A DNA stretch of 64,000 nucleotides from positions 1,004,505 through 1,068,504 of the forward strand of contig NZ_JAIWNA010000001.1 of the NCBI RefSeq assembly GCF_020216065.1, given 5' to 3'. This document shows positions 33,083 through 42,164 of the stretch, one piece after another. The notes below the pieces were generated by a model. That model saw only the letters and a list, made by a program, of their open reading frames with translations, did not search any database and was not told where the DNA came from. Position numbers and translations under genes: made by a program. The DNA is from Nocardia rosealba. Lineage in GTDB: Bacteria > Actinomycetota > Actinomycetes > Mycobacteriales > Mycobacteriaceae. The stretch's first letter is position 1, and every line of letters starts with the position of its first letter.

Positions 33083-34030
33083 TCACCGAACCGTGGCGAA
33101 GTTGGCGCGATAGACACTCGGCGGCACACCGAGCTGACGGATCATGTGCTGGCGCAACGACTCCGCCGTCCCCATCCCGCTGTGCCGGGCGACCAGTTCG
33201 ATCGGCAAAGTCGTGGATTCGAGCAGTTCGCGCGCGCGATGAATGCGCTGATGCAGCAACCACTTCTGTGGACTGAGCCCGGTTTCCTCGTGGAACCGCC
33301 GGGTCAGCGTGCGCACACTGGTCCGGGCATGCGCGGCGAGATCGCGCAGCGACAGGGGAGTGTCGAGGCGCTGCATGGCCCAGGCGCGGGTGGCCGAGAG
33401 CGAGAGATCCTCGTCGGGCGGTAGTGCGGTGTCGACGAACTGGGCCTGCCCACCCGGCCGCACCGGCGTCACCACGGCGGCCCGGGCGGCCGCGTTGGCG
33501 ACGGTGGCGCCGTAGTCGGTGCGGATCAGGTGCAGGCACAGGTCGATCCCGGCCGCGGCCCCCGCCGCCGTGGTGACCGGCCCGTCCTCGATGAACAGCG
33601 CATCGGCCCGCACCGAGACCAGCGGATATGCCGTGGCCAGTTCCTCGGCCAGCCCCCAATGCGTTGTGGCGGTGCGCCCGTCGAGCAACCCCGCCTGCGC
33701 GAGAACGAAGGCGCCGCTGCAGATCGAGGTGACGTGCACGCCACGTGCGACGGCGGCTCGCAGCGCGGCGAGGGTGACCGGGTCGGCGCCGGTGCGACTG
33801 CCGGTGCTCGGCACGATCACGGTGTCGGCCTCGTCGAGCACCGCCAGCCCGTGCCGGACGACCACGTCGAATCCGCCTGGCGTGGAGGGCAATACACCTG
33901 GTTCCGCCGTACACACCACCACCCGATACCCGGGTTCGCCGTCGACGAGCACCGAACCCATCAGGGTCTCGGGCATGGACAGGTCGAACGCCTTCACCGG
34001 CGCGACGGCGACCACCGCGATCGTCTTCAT
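33083..34030 (-). CDS. GlxA family regulator: DJ-1/PfpI domain plus AraC HTH
   Basis: This is a 315-residue regulator. The N-terminal class-I amidotransferase-like domain includes the nucleophile-elbow-like SICSGAFVLAQAGLLDGRTATTHW, and the C-terminal AraC domain has two helix-turn-helices (LSLRDLAAHARTSVRTLTRRF and PIELVARHSGMGTAESLRQH). Such proteins sense small molecules, often amines or stress metabolites, through the amidotransferase-like domain. It is divergent from the NAD(P)-binding protein gene 97 nt away, its likely target. ATG 34030 starts the conserved strand. Confidence 0.87.
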   Translation of the reverse strand: MKTIAVVAVAPVKAFDLSMPETLMGSVLVDGEPGYRVVVCTAEPGVLPSTPGGFDVVVRHGLAVLDEADTVIVPSTGSRTGADPVTLAALRAAVARGVHVTSICSGAFVLAQAGLLDGRTATTHWGLAEELATAYPLVSVRADALFIEDGPVTTAAGAAAGIDLCLHLIRTDYGATVANAAARAAVVTPVRPGGQAQFVDTALPPDEDLSLSATRAWAMQRLDTPLSLRDLAAHARTSVRTLTRRFHEETGLSPQKWLLHQRIHRARELLESTTLPIELVARHSGMGTAESLRQHMIRQLGVPPSVYRANFATVR

Positions 34031-34127
34031 GGCCTGATCCTTGGGATAGCTGGCATTCCGGCCACTAGTGTAGCCCGGCCCAGCCCGGCATCGTTGGACG
34101 AAACATCCTGCTGGGAAAGGAAATACC

Positions 34128-35060
34128 GTGTCCTTGAATGTGATCGTCGGTCGTGGCGGCGTCGCGACAGCCACCGCACTGCTGCTCGCCGAAGCGGGGG
34201 AGCGGGTGCGCATGGTGAGCCGAGGCGGGCTCGGCCCCACCCACCCGAACGTGGAGCTGATCGCGCTCGACGCCACCGACACCGCCGCCCTGACCGACCT
34301 CGCCCGTGGTGCCCGCACCGTCTTCAACTGCGCCATGCCCGCCTATCACACCTGGCCGGAAACCCTTCCGCCCCTGTTCGATTCGATCAGGGCGGCGACC
34401 GAAGCGGCCGGCGCCGACCTGGTGCTGCTCGGCAACCACTACGCCTACGGACCCGTGGAGGGCGTGGTGGACGAAACCGCCCCGCTCGCGGCCACCGGTG
34501 CCAAGGGTCGTGTTCGCGCCCAGGTGTGGACCCACGCGCTCGACGCTCATCGGGCGGGCCGGGCCCGCGTCACCGAGGTGCGCGCGGGTCAGTTCGTCGG
34601 TGTCGGCGCCGTCTCCCTGTTCTCCCTGCTCGTGCAGCCCGCGGTCCTGGCGGGCGAACCCGCGAGCGTGCCGCAGGGCCTCGATCTCGCACACGCGTTC
34701 ACCGTCATCGACGACGCCGCACGGGCACTGGTCACCGTGGCCGGTGACGATCGTGCGTGGGGTCGCGCCTGGCACGCCCCGGTCGTCACGACGACCATCC
34801 GTACCCTCGCGACCCGTCTCGCGGAGCTCGCGGACGCACCGGCCCCCGTGCTCACCGAGATGACCGACGACGAGATCCTCGAACTCGGCCGCGACGACCC
34901 GTTCTGGCCCGAACTGCTGGAGACCGCGCACATGTTGCGCCGCGACTTCCTGGTCGACGACACAGCTGTGCGCACCACCTTCGGCCTCACCGCCACCGGC
35001 ATCGACGACGTCCTCGCCGGCATCGTCCGCGCCGCCCGGGTACCGGCCGAAACGCCGTAG
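34128..35060 (+). CDS. NAD-dependent epimerase/NmrA-like oxidoreductase
   Basis: This 310-residue Rossmann-fold protein begins NVIVGRGGVATATALLLAEAG, a GxGGxA-type dinucleotide motif. NHYAYGPVEG resembles the catalytic YxxxK region of atypical extended SDRs without the lysine, so catalysis is uncertain and a redox-sensing role is possible. GTG 34128 has GGAAAGGA upstream. Control by the divergent GlxA-type regulator is inferred. Confidence 0.75.
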   Translation: MSLNVIVGRGGVATATALLLAEAGERVRMVSRGGLGPTHPNVELIALDATDTAALTDLARGARTVFNCAMPAYHTWPETLPPLFDSIRAATEAAGADLVLLGNHYAYGPVEGVVDETAPLAATGAKGRVRAQVWTHALDAHRAGRARVTEVRAGQFVGVGAVSLFSLLVQPAVLAGEPASVPQGLDLAHAFTVIDDAARALVTVAGDDRAWGRAWHAPVVTTTIRTLATRLAELADAPAPVLTEMTDDEILELGRDDPFWPELLETAHMLRRDFLVDDTAVRTTFGLTATGIDDVLAGIVRAARVPAETP

Positions 35061-35138
35061 CCCACCCATATCGGACGACACGGACACAATCGCGGTCAAT
35101 GCAGGGTATCTATGGATCGATGCGGCACACTCGTGCGC

Positions 35139-36104
35139 ATGCGTCGGCTGTTGTGCTGTCTGCTCGTCTTGCTCGGCTGCGGTGTGGCCTACTCACCTGC
35201 GGCATCGGCGAATTCATCGATCCTCGAGGTCCGGCCGCTCGGCGGCAGGCAATTCGAGGTCGTCGTCCATTCGGCGGCGATGAACCGGCCGATCACCCTG
35301 TGGATGTCGCATCCCGGTCCGGGCGCGCCCGCGCTGTATCTGCTCAATGCCGTCGACGGCGGGGAGAGCGGCGGGCCGTGGATGCGGCGCACCGATGTGG
35401 TCGACTTCTTCGCCGACAAGCCGGTGAATGTGATCGTCCCGATCGGCGGCCGGGCCAGCATGTACACCGACTGGCAACGTGACGACCCGGTTCTCGGCCG
35501 CAACAAGTGGACCACCTTCCTCACCAGCGAGCTGCCCCCGCTGCTCGACGACCGCTTCGGCATGACCGGCGCCAACGGTGTCGCGGGACTGTCGATGTCG
35601 GCCACGTCGGCGCTGAACCTGGCCATCGCCGCGCCGGGCCGCTACCGCGCAGTCGGCGCCTTCAGCGGGTGCACGCAGACCGCGAATCCGCTGGCCCAGA
35701 CCCTCGTCCGCTCCCAGCTCGCCACCTTCGGCGCCAATGCCGACAACATGTGGGGCGGACCGGGTGACCCGGCGTGGGTGGCCAACGATCCGGTGCTGCA
35801 CGCGGATCGGTTGCGTGGCACCTCGGTGTACCTGTCCTCGGGCAACGGTGCCCCCGGCCCGCACGAGGCGCTCAACGATCCGAGCATCGCGGGCAATGTC
35901 GGTGTGCTGCTCGACCGGGTCCTGGTCGGCGGCACCATGGAAGCCGTCGTCGGCAGCTGCTCGGGACCGCTGGTCGGTCGCCTCGGTCAGCTCGGTATCC
36001 CCGCCGATGTCCGGTTCCGGGCCGCGGGCACGCACGCCTGGCCGTACTGGCAGGACGACGTGCACGACTCCTGGCCGATGTTCGCCGCCGCCCTCGGCAT
36101 CTGA
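35139..36104 (+). CDS. Secreted mycolyltransferase/antigen-85-like esterase
   Basis: This is an exported alpha/beta hydrolase of about 321 residues. A Sec signal (RRLLCCLLVLLGCGVAYS ending near AASAN) precedes the esterase-D/Ag85 fold. The nucleophile is in GLSMSATSAL and the catalytic histidine in GTHAWPYW, the same pattern as antigen 85 mycolyltransferases (GLSMA.., GVHSWEYW). It would move mycolic acyl chains onto trehalose or arabinogalactan in the envelope. The frame opens at ATG 35112, but that codon lies in a TATCTA -10-like element, so ATG 35139 (or GTG 35133) is preferred. It ends in a 20-bp terminator stem. Confidence 0.83.
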   Translation: MRRLLCCLLVLLGCGVAYSPAASANSSILEVRPLGGRQFEVVVHSAAMNRPITLWMSHPGPGAPALYLLNAVDGGESGGPWMRRTDVVDFFADKPVNVIVPIGGRASMYTDWQRDDPVLGRNKWTTFLTSELPPLLDDRFGMTGANGVAGLSMSATSALNLAIAAPGRYRAVGAFSGCTQTANPLAQTLVRSQLATFGANADNMWGGPGDPAWVANDPVLHADRLRGTSVYLSSGNGAPGPHEALNDPSIAGNVGVLLDRVLVGGTMEAVVGSCSGPLVGRLGQLGIPADVRFRAAGTHAWPYWQDDVHDSWPMFAAALGI

Positions 36105-36107
36105 ACC

Positions 36108-36152
36108 ACACGACGACGGCCGCCACGCAGCACGTGGCGGCCGTCGTCGTGT
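36108..36152. terminator. Bidirectional terminator between convergent genes
   Basis: A 20-bp perfect stem (ACACGACGACGGCCGCCACG with its complement) surrounds a 5-nt loop, between the esterase gene and the Ig-like protein gene. Confidence 0.88.
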
Positions 36153-36158
36153 CCGCGG

Positions 36159-36587
36159 CTAGCTCGCCGAACCGGTGAGCAGTCCGCCCAGGTCGGCGGA
36201 GCCGGTGCCGCCACCGTCGGGCGGGGTGGTCGGCTTCTCGGAGACCTGCACGGTGACGGTCTTGGAGCTGATGAGTTCCTGCACCGCCTTGATCTCGTGG
36301 GCGCCGGGCGTGGACGGTGTCCAGCTGATGGTCGCCTTGCCGTCCCTGACCGCAACCGGCTCGCCGATCTGCGTGCCGTTGTCGGTGAAGGTCACCTTGA
36401 ACAGGAACGAGGTGGCGGTGACGTCGGCCGTCACGGTGTAGGGAGTGCCCACGTAGTGGGTGGTGCCGCTCACCGCGATGCTCTGGACGAGCGCCGAGGC
36501 CTGCGGTGCCGTCAGCACGGCGGCCGCCGCGATCGCGGTGAAAGCCGTGAGGCCGAAGCCGGTGCGCCGTGCCTGGTAGGTCTGCAT
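36159..36587 (-). CDS. Secreted protein with bacterial Ig-like domain
   Basis: This 142-residue protein has a Sec signal peptide (GLTAFTAIAAAAVLTAPQASA, cleavage near ASA-LVQ) and one beta-sandwich domain resembling bacterial Ig-like repeats (GTPYTVTADVTATSFLFKVTFTDNG, ATISWTPSTPGAHEIKAVQ). A Pro/Gly/Ser tail follows. There is no catalytic motif; an envelope or surface binding role is possible. The stop is separated from the esterase terminator by 6 nt. Confidence 0.72.
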   Translation of the reverse strand: MQTYQARRTGFGLTAFTAIAAAAVLTAPQASALVQSIAVSGTTHYVGTPYTVTADVTATSFLFKVTFTDNGTQIGEPVAVRDGKATISWTPSTPGAHEIKAVQELISSKTVTVQVSEKPTTPPDGGGTGSADLGGLLTGSAS

Positions 36588-36734
36588 GGTGTTCTCCTGT
36601 GTCGAGCTGTGGTGAGCGCGAGATTAGCCAGTCGGTTCGGCCGCGGTCCGCAAAACAGAAAAAGAGGTGTTTAAAATTTGGGGAGCCGGGAAAGCCGGGC
36701 GCAATCTGTCGGTGTCCCGGCGCATACTCGGCCC

Positions 36735-37067
36735 ATGGCATACGACGAGGAACTCGCCGAGCGGATCCGGGAGATCGTCTACCCTCGGGCCGATCTCGCC
36801 GAGAAGAAGATGTTCGGTGGGCTCGCGTTCCTGATCGGCGGCAACATGGCCGTCGCCGCCAGCGGACAGGGCGGGTTGCTGGTGCGTGTGGACCCGGCCG
36901 AAGGCGACGCGCTGCTCGACGGATCCGCGGTGTCGCCGATGGTGATGGGTGGCCGCGAGCTCAGCGGCTGGTTACGCGTCAGCGCCGAGGCGGTCGATGA
37001 CGATGCGTCGCTGCGGGACTGGGTGACCCGCGGCGTCGCCTTCGCCGAAGCGCTGCCCAGCAAATAG
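36735..37067 (+). CDS. TfoX N-terminal domain protein
   Basis: This is a 110-residue stand-alone TfoX-N-like domain (LAERIREIVYPRADLAEKKMFGGLAFLIGGNMAVAAS). Family members of this size are common in actinobacteria and usually have no link to competence; the function is unknown. ATG 36735 sits 6 nt after a CATACT element, so it may be leaderless; the frame opens earlier at 36678. Confidence 0.75.
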   Translation: MAYDEELAERIREIVYPRADLAEKKMFGGLAFLIGGNMAVAASGQGGLLVRVDPAEGDALLDGSAVSPMVMGGRELSGWLRVSAEAVDDDASLRDWVTRGVAFAEALPSK

Positions 37068-37135
37068 TCGGCCACCGCCGATTTCACCCGCCTCGGGTGA
37101 GGTGCGAACCGGGCACGAACTGCCAGACTGACACC

Positions 37136-37351
37136 ATGTCCGGGCCGCTGCGCTATCAATTCGTCCTCGAGGGCGAACTGTCCGATCGTGTGCTGGCGGC
37201 GTTTCCCGAGCTCATTCCCAGCGATCATGCGGCGGCCGGGACAACGACGCTGTTCGGCACGCTCGCCGACAGCACCGCTGTGCGGGGGATTCTCGCGCGC
37301 ATCGACACCCTCGGTCTCACGCTGCTCGAGATGTCTCGCCTGCCCGACTGA
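37136..37351 (+). CDS. Small conserved-looking hypothetical protein (71 aa)
   Basis: This small protein begins SGPLRYQFVLEGELSDRVL and ends TLGLTLLEMSRLPD, with a predicted beta-alpha-beta pattern and a GTTTLFGTLADSTAVRGIL core. The layout resembles small actinobacterial proteins of the ACT-like size class, but I cannot name a family. ATG 37136 is the best start. It lies 155 nt upstream of the large LuxR-type regulator. Confidence 0.55.
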   Translation: MSGPLRYQFVLEGELSDRVLAAFPELIPSDHAAAGTTTLFGTLADSTAVRGILARIDTLGLTLLEMSRLPD

Positions 37352-37506
37352 GGTGGCGGGGCGGGCCACGCAAAGAGCCTGCGTCGATCTGGTAACGAGC
37401 ACGTCGAGATGTCGTCACCAGCAAACTCGTGGCGCCCGAGTGGCCTACCGTCGAACTCGCACACGATGTCGGGGGCAGGTGAGAACTCGAGTTCAGGAGG
37501 CTCGTG

Positions 37507-40065
37507 ATGGCACGCTCCGCGATAGCTGTGGCCGGCCGTGGGACCGAGGACCGAGTTCCCGAACTGTCTTTCGCTCCCGTCCGCTGTGACGCGGCGACCG
37601 CGGCCTTCGACTGCGCCCGCACCGCGCCGGGGCACGTCGTACTGGTGTGCGGACCGGCAGGCAGCGGCAAGACCGTGGCCATGGTCGACTGGGTGAACAC
37701 CGCTCGGCCCGCGCCGCGGCTGGCCTGGTTGACGGTGAGCACCAGCCCCGGCGCCGACCTGCTCGCCGCCGTTGCCCGGGCGCTCGACCCGACGGCCGCG
37801 ACCGTTCCCGACGGTGTCCTTCGCACGCCTGCCGACCGCGCCGCCGACCTCGTCGCCGCACTCGCCGACACCGAGGAGACGGTCCTCGTCATCGACGATG
37901 TCCACCTGCTCACCGACCCGCTGCAACTCGCGGGTCTGGAGTACCTGCTCACCCGGTTGCCGCCGAAGATCACCGCGCTGCTCGGTGGCCGTTTCGAACC
38001 GCCGCTGCGCTGGCACGTGCTCGACCTGGCGGGCAGGCTCACCCGCCTCGGCGCGACCGAGCTGGCCATGCCGCCGGATCGCGTCGCCCAGCTGCTGGCC
38101 CAGCACGACTGCCACCTCGACGACACCGAACTCGCCGCCCTGCACGAGCTCACCCGCGGCTGGGCCGCACTGGTCCGGATCGCCGCCATCTCGCTGGGCA
38201 CCGACGACCGGAGCACCGCCCTCACCGCGCTTGCCGCACCGACCCACGCGGTCGCCGACTTCCTCTTCGCCGAACTCATCGAGACGCTGCCCCCACGCAC
38301 CGTCGAATTCCTGCTCACCACAGCCGTTCCCACCCGGTTCTGTCTGCCGATGGCCGAGGAACTGCTCGGCCTGGACGCGTCGCGCATCCTCGACGAACTA
38401 CTGCGTGCCAGTTTCCCGTTGCACACGGTCGCCACCGACGGACAGCTCTGGTACACCTATCACCCGCTGCTGCGCGCCTACCTGCTGGCCGAGGCCGCGC
38501 ACACCAGGGCCGAACGCCTGCCGGGGTTGCACCGTCACCTCGCCGAGTGGTTCACCGGCGCCGCCCTGCCCGGGTGCGCACTGGACCATGTGCTTGCCGA
38601 ACCGGGTGCGCCGGGGCTGGCGTCGTTCCTGTGGGAGTGGGGCGTACGGATGGTGCTCGACGGCAGGGGGCATCTGCTGTTGCACGCTCTGGATCAGGTA
38701 CCCGGTCTGTCGGACGACACGTTCGTCGGGTTGTTGCGCGCCGCCGTCGCGGTGGAAGACGGTGAGATCGCCGCGGCGGAAGTGTATTTGGAGGCGGCCC
38801 ATGTGGGTTCGTGGCCGGGGTCGGCACTGGTTCCGGCCGAGTGGATCGCCGCCCTCGATCATGCGGTGAGCGCGGGTGTGGCTGTGCTGGCGGGTGATTC
38901 GGCGTCCATGCGGTGGCCGTTGCCGCCGGTCACCGGGCAAACCGATCTCGACTGCTATGTGGCGCTGCACTGCGGTGCGGCCGAAGTGTTCGGCGGCCGG
39001 ATCGTCAGCGGCACAGCGGCTTTGCGGCATGCGGTCGTGTACGCCGAGGAGGCAGGACTCGGACGCGTCGCGGTGCGGGCACGCACCGCGGTCGCGGCGG
39101 CATCGGGGATCACGGGCCGGGTCGGCGAGCTGCGGGTGCTGGCCGCACAGGCCCTCGAATGCGCTGATCGCTACGGGCTCACCGGGTCGTCGGAGGCCGC
39201 GATGGCCCGGGTGACCGCCGCCTACGGCGCGCACCGGCAGGGTTGCGCTTACGGCAAGCCGCTGCCCGACCTGTCGGCCGACGACCTGACCACGCCGGCC
39301 CTGCTGCGACAGGCCCGCATCGTCATCGGCGTCCTCACCTTCGACGACACCGTCGACCGTGCCGCCGCGGCCACGATGCTGAGCAGACGCCTGCACCACC
39401 TGCTCGACGATGCCCCGGCGCTGCTCGGCGCCGGAAACCTCGTCACCGAGGTGCTGTGGCTGCTGCTGCGGGTGCATGCCAAGGTCGAGGCACGCGCCCT
39501 CGTCGACCACGCGACCCGGGTGCTCGGCAAGACCGTGGACACCCAGTTGGCCGAAGCCGCCCTCGCCCTGCACACCCAGCGCCCGGCCGCCGTCCTGCCG
39601 CTGCTGACGCCGCTGGTGGGCGAGGTCACCGACGGTCAGGCCGTGGCCGCATGGCTGCTCATCGCGGTCGCCGCCGATCATCTCGATCGCCCGCGCAAGG
39701 TCGAGGACGCCTTCGAGCAGGCCCTGGCCCACGCGAGTGGGGAACACCTGATCCGCCCGTTCCTCGACGTGCCCGGTGCCGCCGAACTGCTCGACCGGCT
39801 GGGTTCGCACTTCGGTCGCTACGACGCCTTCGTCGACCACGTGCGCGCCCACCGGGGCGCCATGGCCGACGCACCACGGCTCACCGACACCGAACTCGTT
39901 GTGCTGCGCCGTCTTCCGTCGGGGCTGACCGCCACCAGCATCGCCGCCGACCTCGGCGTCTCGGTGAACACGGTGAAGACGCACCTGCGCGGCATCTACC
40001 AGAAGCTCGGTGTGAACGCGCGCGGTGCGGCCATCGCGCAGGCGCGGTGCGTCGGCCTGCTCTGA
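37507..40065 (+). CDS. Large STAND-ATPase LuxR regulator (MalT/LAL-like)
   Basis: This 852-residue signal-transduction ATPase has Walker A GPAGSGKT at about residues 49-56, Walker B VLVIDDVHLL at about 125, a winged-helix and helical TPR-like sensor region (about 250-770), and a C-terminal LuxR helix-turn-helix (LTDTELVVLRRLPSGLTATSIAADLGVSVNTVKTH). Such proteins bind an effector in the TPR region and activate promoters after ATP-driven assembly. The target is not evident. ATG 37507 has AGGAGG 7 nt upstream. The stop is only 3 nt from the convergent tetR stop. Confidence 0.9.
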   Translation: MARSAIAVAGRGTEDRVPELSFAPVRCDAATAAFDCARTAPGHVVLVCGPAGSGKTVAMVDWVNTARPAPRLAWLTVSTSPGADLLAAVARALDPTAATVPDGVLRTPADRAADLVAALADTEETVLVIDDVHLLTDPLQLAGLEYLLTRLPPKITALLGGRFEPPLRWHVLDLAGRLTRLGATELAMPPDRVAQLLAQHDCHLDDTELAALHELTRGWAALVRIAAISLGTDDRSTALTALAAPTHAVADFLFAELIETLPPRTVEFLLTTAVPTRFCLPMAEELLGLDASRILDELLRASFPLHTVATDGQLWYTYHPLLRAYLLAEAAHTRAERLPGLHRHLAEWFTGAALPGCALDHVLAEPGAPGLASFLWEWGVRMVLDGRGHLLLHALDQVPGLSDDTFVGLLRAAVAVEDGEIAAAEVYLEAAHVGSWPGSALVPAEWIAALDHAVSAGVAVLAGDSASMRWPLPPVTGQTDLDCYVALHCGAAEVFGGRIVSGTAALRHAVVYAEEAGLGRVAVRARTAVAAASGITGRVGELRVLAAQALECADRYGLTGSSEAAMARVTAAYGAHRQGCAYGKPLPDLSADDLTTPALLRQARIVIGVLTFDDTVDRAAAATMLSRRLHHLLDDAPALLGAGNLVTEVLWLLLRVHAKVEARALVDHATRVLGKTVDTQLAEAALALHTQRPAAVLPLLTPLVGEVTDGQAVAAWLLIAVAADHLDRPRKVEDAFEQALAHASGEHLIRPFLDVPGAAELLDRLGSHFGRYDAFVDHVRAHRGAMADAPRLTDTELVVLRRLPSGLTATSIAADLGVSVNTVKTHLRGIYQKLGVNARGAAIAQARCVGLL

Positions 40066-40068
40066 GTT

Positions 40069-40686
40069 TCACGGGGCGCGCAGCGCCGGGAACCAGACGT
40101 CGGTGAGGACTTCGGCGGCCTGTTCGGCGGTCACGTCGATGGTGCCCTGCATGGCCCAGCGGGTGAAGAACCGCTCGAGCTGGGCGACGAGCAGTTCGAT
40201 CCGTAACCGGGCTTCGTCGCGCCGGTCCTCGGGCCAGCGGGCCAGGTAGTCCGGCATGCTGTCGGCCAGCGTCATGATGCCCTCGCGGGCCAGCCTGCGG
40301 AATTCCGGTTCCACCGCGGTGGCCTCGTCCCAGGCCGGCAGCATGTCCTTGTTCACGAAGAACCAGTCGATGGCGCGCGCCATCCAGTCCGCGAACGCCG
40401 CGCGCGATCCGGTGGTGAGCACGCGGTCGAGGTCGGCGTAGACCATCCGGACGCTGGTGAGCGTGCCCTGGTTGGCGATGGCGCGCAGCACCTCGGGTTT
40501 ACCGGCGAAATGCAGGTAGAAGGTGGCCCGGCTGCAGCCCGCGGCGGCGGCGATGTCGTCGACCCGGACCGAGGAATAGCCGCGGGTCTCGAACAGTGTG
40601 CGCGCGGTGTCGACGATGCGTGCCGTGGTCAGGCGCTTGTGTTCCTCACGCAGCGAGCCCCGCTGGGCGGTGGGTTCCGGCGACAT
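40069..40686 (-). CDS. TetR family repressor of the monooxygenase operon
   Basis: This 205-residue regulator has the helix-turn-helix VDDIAAAAGCSRATFYLHFAGKPEVLRAI and a large helical ligand domain (WMARAIDWFFVNKDMLPAWDEATA). It is divergent from the flavin monooxygenase operon with a 10-bp-arm palindrome between them that overlaps its own -35 region, indicating autorepression and operon control. ATG 40686 is chosen because TACGAT lies exactly 7 nt upstream; the earlier ATG 40695 is inside that hexamer. Confidence 0.87.
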   Translation of the reverse strand: MSPEPTAQRGSLREEHKRLTTARIVDTARTLFETRGYSSVRVDDIAAAAGCSRATFYLHFAGKPEVLRAIANQGTLTSVRMVYADLDRVLTTGSRAAFADWMARAIDWFFVNKDMLPAWDEATAVEPEFRRLAREGIMTLADSMPDYLARWPEDRRDEARLRIELLVAQLERFFTRWAMQGTIDVTAEQAAEVLTDVWFPALRAP

Positions 40687-40693
40687 GAGGCCC

Positions 40694-40699
40694 ATCGTA
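40694..40699 (-). promoter_or_regulatory. -10 element of the leaderless tetR promoter
   Basis: On the minus strand TACGAT is followed by 7 nt and ATG 40686. Confidence 0.65.
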
Positions 40700-40712
40700 G
40701 ACGGCATGCTCA

Positions 40713-40737
40713 TTCGCTGGACGCTGTGTCCAGCGAA
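40713..40737. promoter_or_regulatory. Palindromic operator for the divergent TetR protein
   Basis: TTCGCTGGAC-N5-GTCCAGCGAA is a perfect inverted repeat with 10-bp arms, between tetR and the monooxygenase gene and over the tetR -35 region. Confidence 0.75.
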
Positions 40738-40793
40738 CCGCTATCGTGTGGTGCGGGTCACGTCGGCGAGCGTGAGTCGATGAGGAGTCGTGC

Positions 40794-42164
40794 ATGAATA
40801 CATCGGAGCTGCCGAGGGTTTGCGTCATCGGGGCGGGCCCGTCGGGTATCACGGCGGCCAAACGCCTTGCCGAGTACGGCATTCCGTTCGTCTGTTACGA
40901 GGCGTCCGACGAGGTGGGTGGCAATTGGTACTACCGCAATCCCAACGGCATGTCGGCCTGCTATCAGAGCCTGCACATCGATACGTCCAAGTACCGCTTG
41001 CAGTTCGAGGACTTCCCCGCGCCCGCGGACTGGCCGGACTTTCCGCACCATTCGCAACTGCACCAGTACTTCAAGGACTACGTCGACCATTTCGGCCTGC
41101 GCGAGCGGATCAGGTTCAACGCGCTGGTCACCGCCGCCGAGCGGGCCGACGACGGCCGCTGGCTGGTGACGGCGGCCGGTGACACCGAGGTCTTCGACGC
41201 CCTGATCGTCTGCAACGGCCACCACTGGGACCCCCGGATGCCGGAATATCCCGGTGATTTCGACGGTGTGCTCATGCACAGCCACGCCTACAACGACCCG
41301 TTCGATCCCATCGACATGCGTGGCAAGCGCATCGTGGTGGTCGGCATGGGCAATTCCGGGCTCGATATCGCCTCGGAACTGTCCCAGCGTTTCCTGGCCG
41401 AACGGCTGTTCGTGTCGGCTCGGCGCGGGGTATGGGTGCTGCCGAAATACGTGCGCGGTCAGGTGGGTGACCGGCGGTCGATGCCCAAGTGGATGCCGCC
41501 GAAGGTCGCGCTGAAACTCAAGCAGCGCTTCGTGCGCAAGAATCGCGGTCTGATGCAGAACTACGGTCTGCCCGCACCGGATCACGAACCGTTCGAGGCG
41601 CACCCGTCGGCGAGTGAGGAATTCCTGCACCGCGCCGGCTGTGGTGATGTGGAATGCAAACCCGCCATCACCCGGCTCGACGGTGACACCGTCCATTTCG
41701 CCGACGGCTCGAGCGAACAGGTCGACGTGGTGCTGTGCGCCACCGGCTATCACATCAGCTTCCCGTTCTTCACCGATCCGTCGCTGGTGCCGGACAGCGA
41801 CAACCGGTTCCCGCTGTTCCAGATGATGATGCGGCCCGCGGTGGACAATCTGTTCTATCTCGGTCTGGCACAACCGACTCCGACACTGGTCAACTTCGCC
41901 GAACAGCAGACCAAGCTGGTCGCCGCCTACCTCACCGGCCGCTATCACCTGCCCTCGCGGGCCGAGATGGACGCCGAGGTCGACGAGCGGCTCGATGCCC
42001 GCGCCGGCCGGTACTACGATTCGCCGCGCCACACCATCCAGGTCGAATTCGAGCCGTACGTCCGCGGGCTGACCAAGGAGCTCGAGCGCGGGGCCAAACG
42101 TGCCGCGGCCGCGGGCAATACGTTGCCGGTACCCGCCCGCGCCCAGGCCGAGGCCAGCCGATGA
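40794..42164 (+). CDS. Flavin-containing / Baeyer-Villiger-type monooxygenase
   Basis: This 456-residue flavoprotein oxygenates a carbonyl or heteroatom substrate with FAD, NADPH and O2. The FAD motif GAGPSG is at residues 13-18, the FMO signature F-x-G-x3-H-x3-Y (FDGVLMHSHAY) at about 156, and the NADPH motif GMGNSG at about 184. The late ATGYHISFPFF segment is the second FMO fingerprint. It heads an operon with an esterase and an acyl-CoA synthetase, each joined by ATGA overlaps, consistent with ketone to ester to acid to acyl-CoA degradation. MymA-type fatty-substrate oxidation is an alternative. Confidence 0.87.
   Translation: MNTSELPRVCVIGAGPSGITAAKRLAEYGIPFVCYEASDEVGGNWYYRNPNGMSACYQSLHIDTSKYRLQFEDFPAPADWPDFPHHSQLHQYFKDYVDHFGLRERIRFNALVTAAERADDGRWLVTAAGDTEVFDALIVCNGHHWDPRMPEYPGDFDGVLMHSHAYNDPFDPIDMRGKRIVVVGMGNSGLDIASELSQRFLAERLFVSARRGVWVLPKYVRGQVGDRRSMPKWMPPKVALKLKQRFVRKNRGLMQNYGLPAPDHEPFEAHPSASEEFLHRAGCGDVECKPAITRLDGDTVHFADGSSEQVDVVLCATGYHISFPFFTDPSLVPDSDNRFPLFQMMMRPAVDNLFYLGLAQPTPTLVNFAEQQTKLVAAYLTGRYHLPSRAEMDAEVDERLDARAGRYYDSPRHTIQVEFEPYVRGLTKELERGAKRAAAAGNTLPVPARAQAEASR

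Noticed and set aside
35112-35139. Lipoprotein signal in the antigen-85-like esterase (LLGC)
   Set aside because: The residue pattern before the Cys is a weak lipobox and a normal AxA-type cleavage site (AASAN) follows, so a Sec-secreted protein is more likely.
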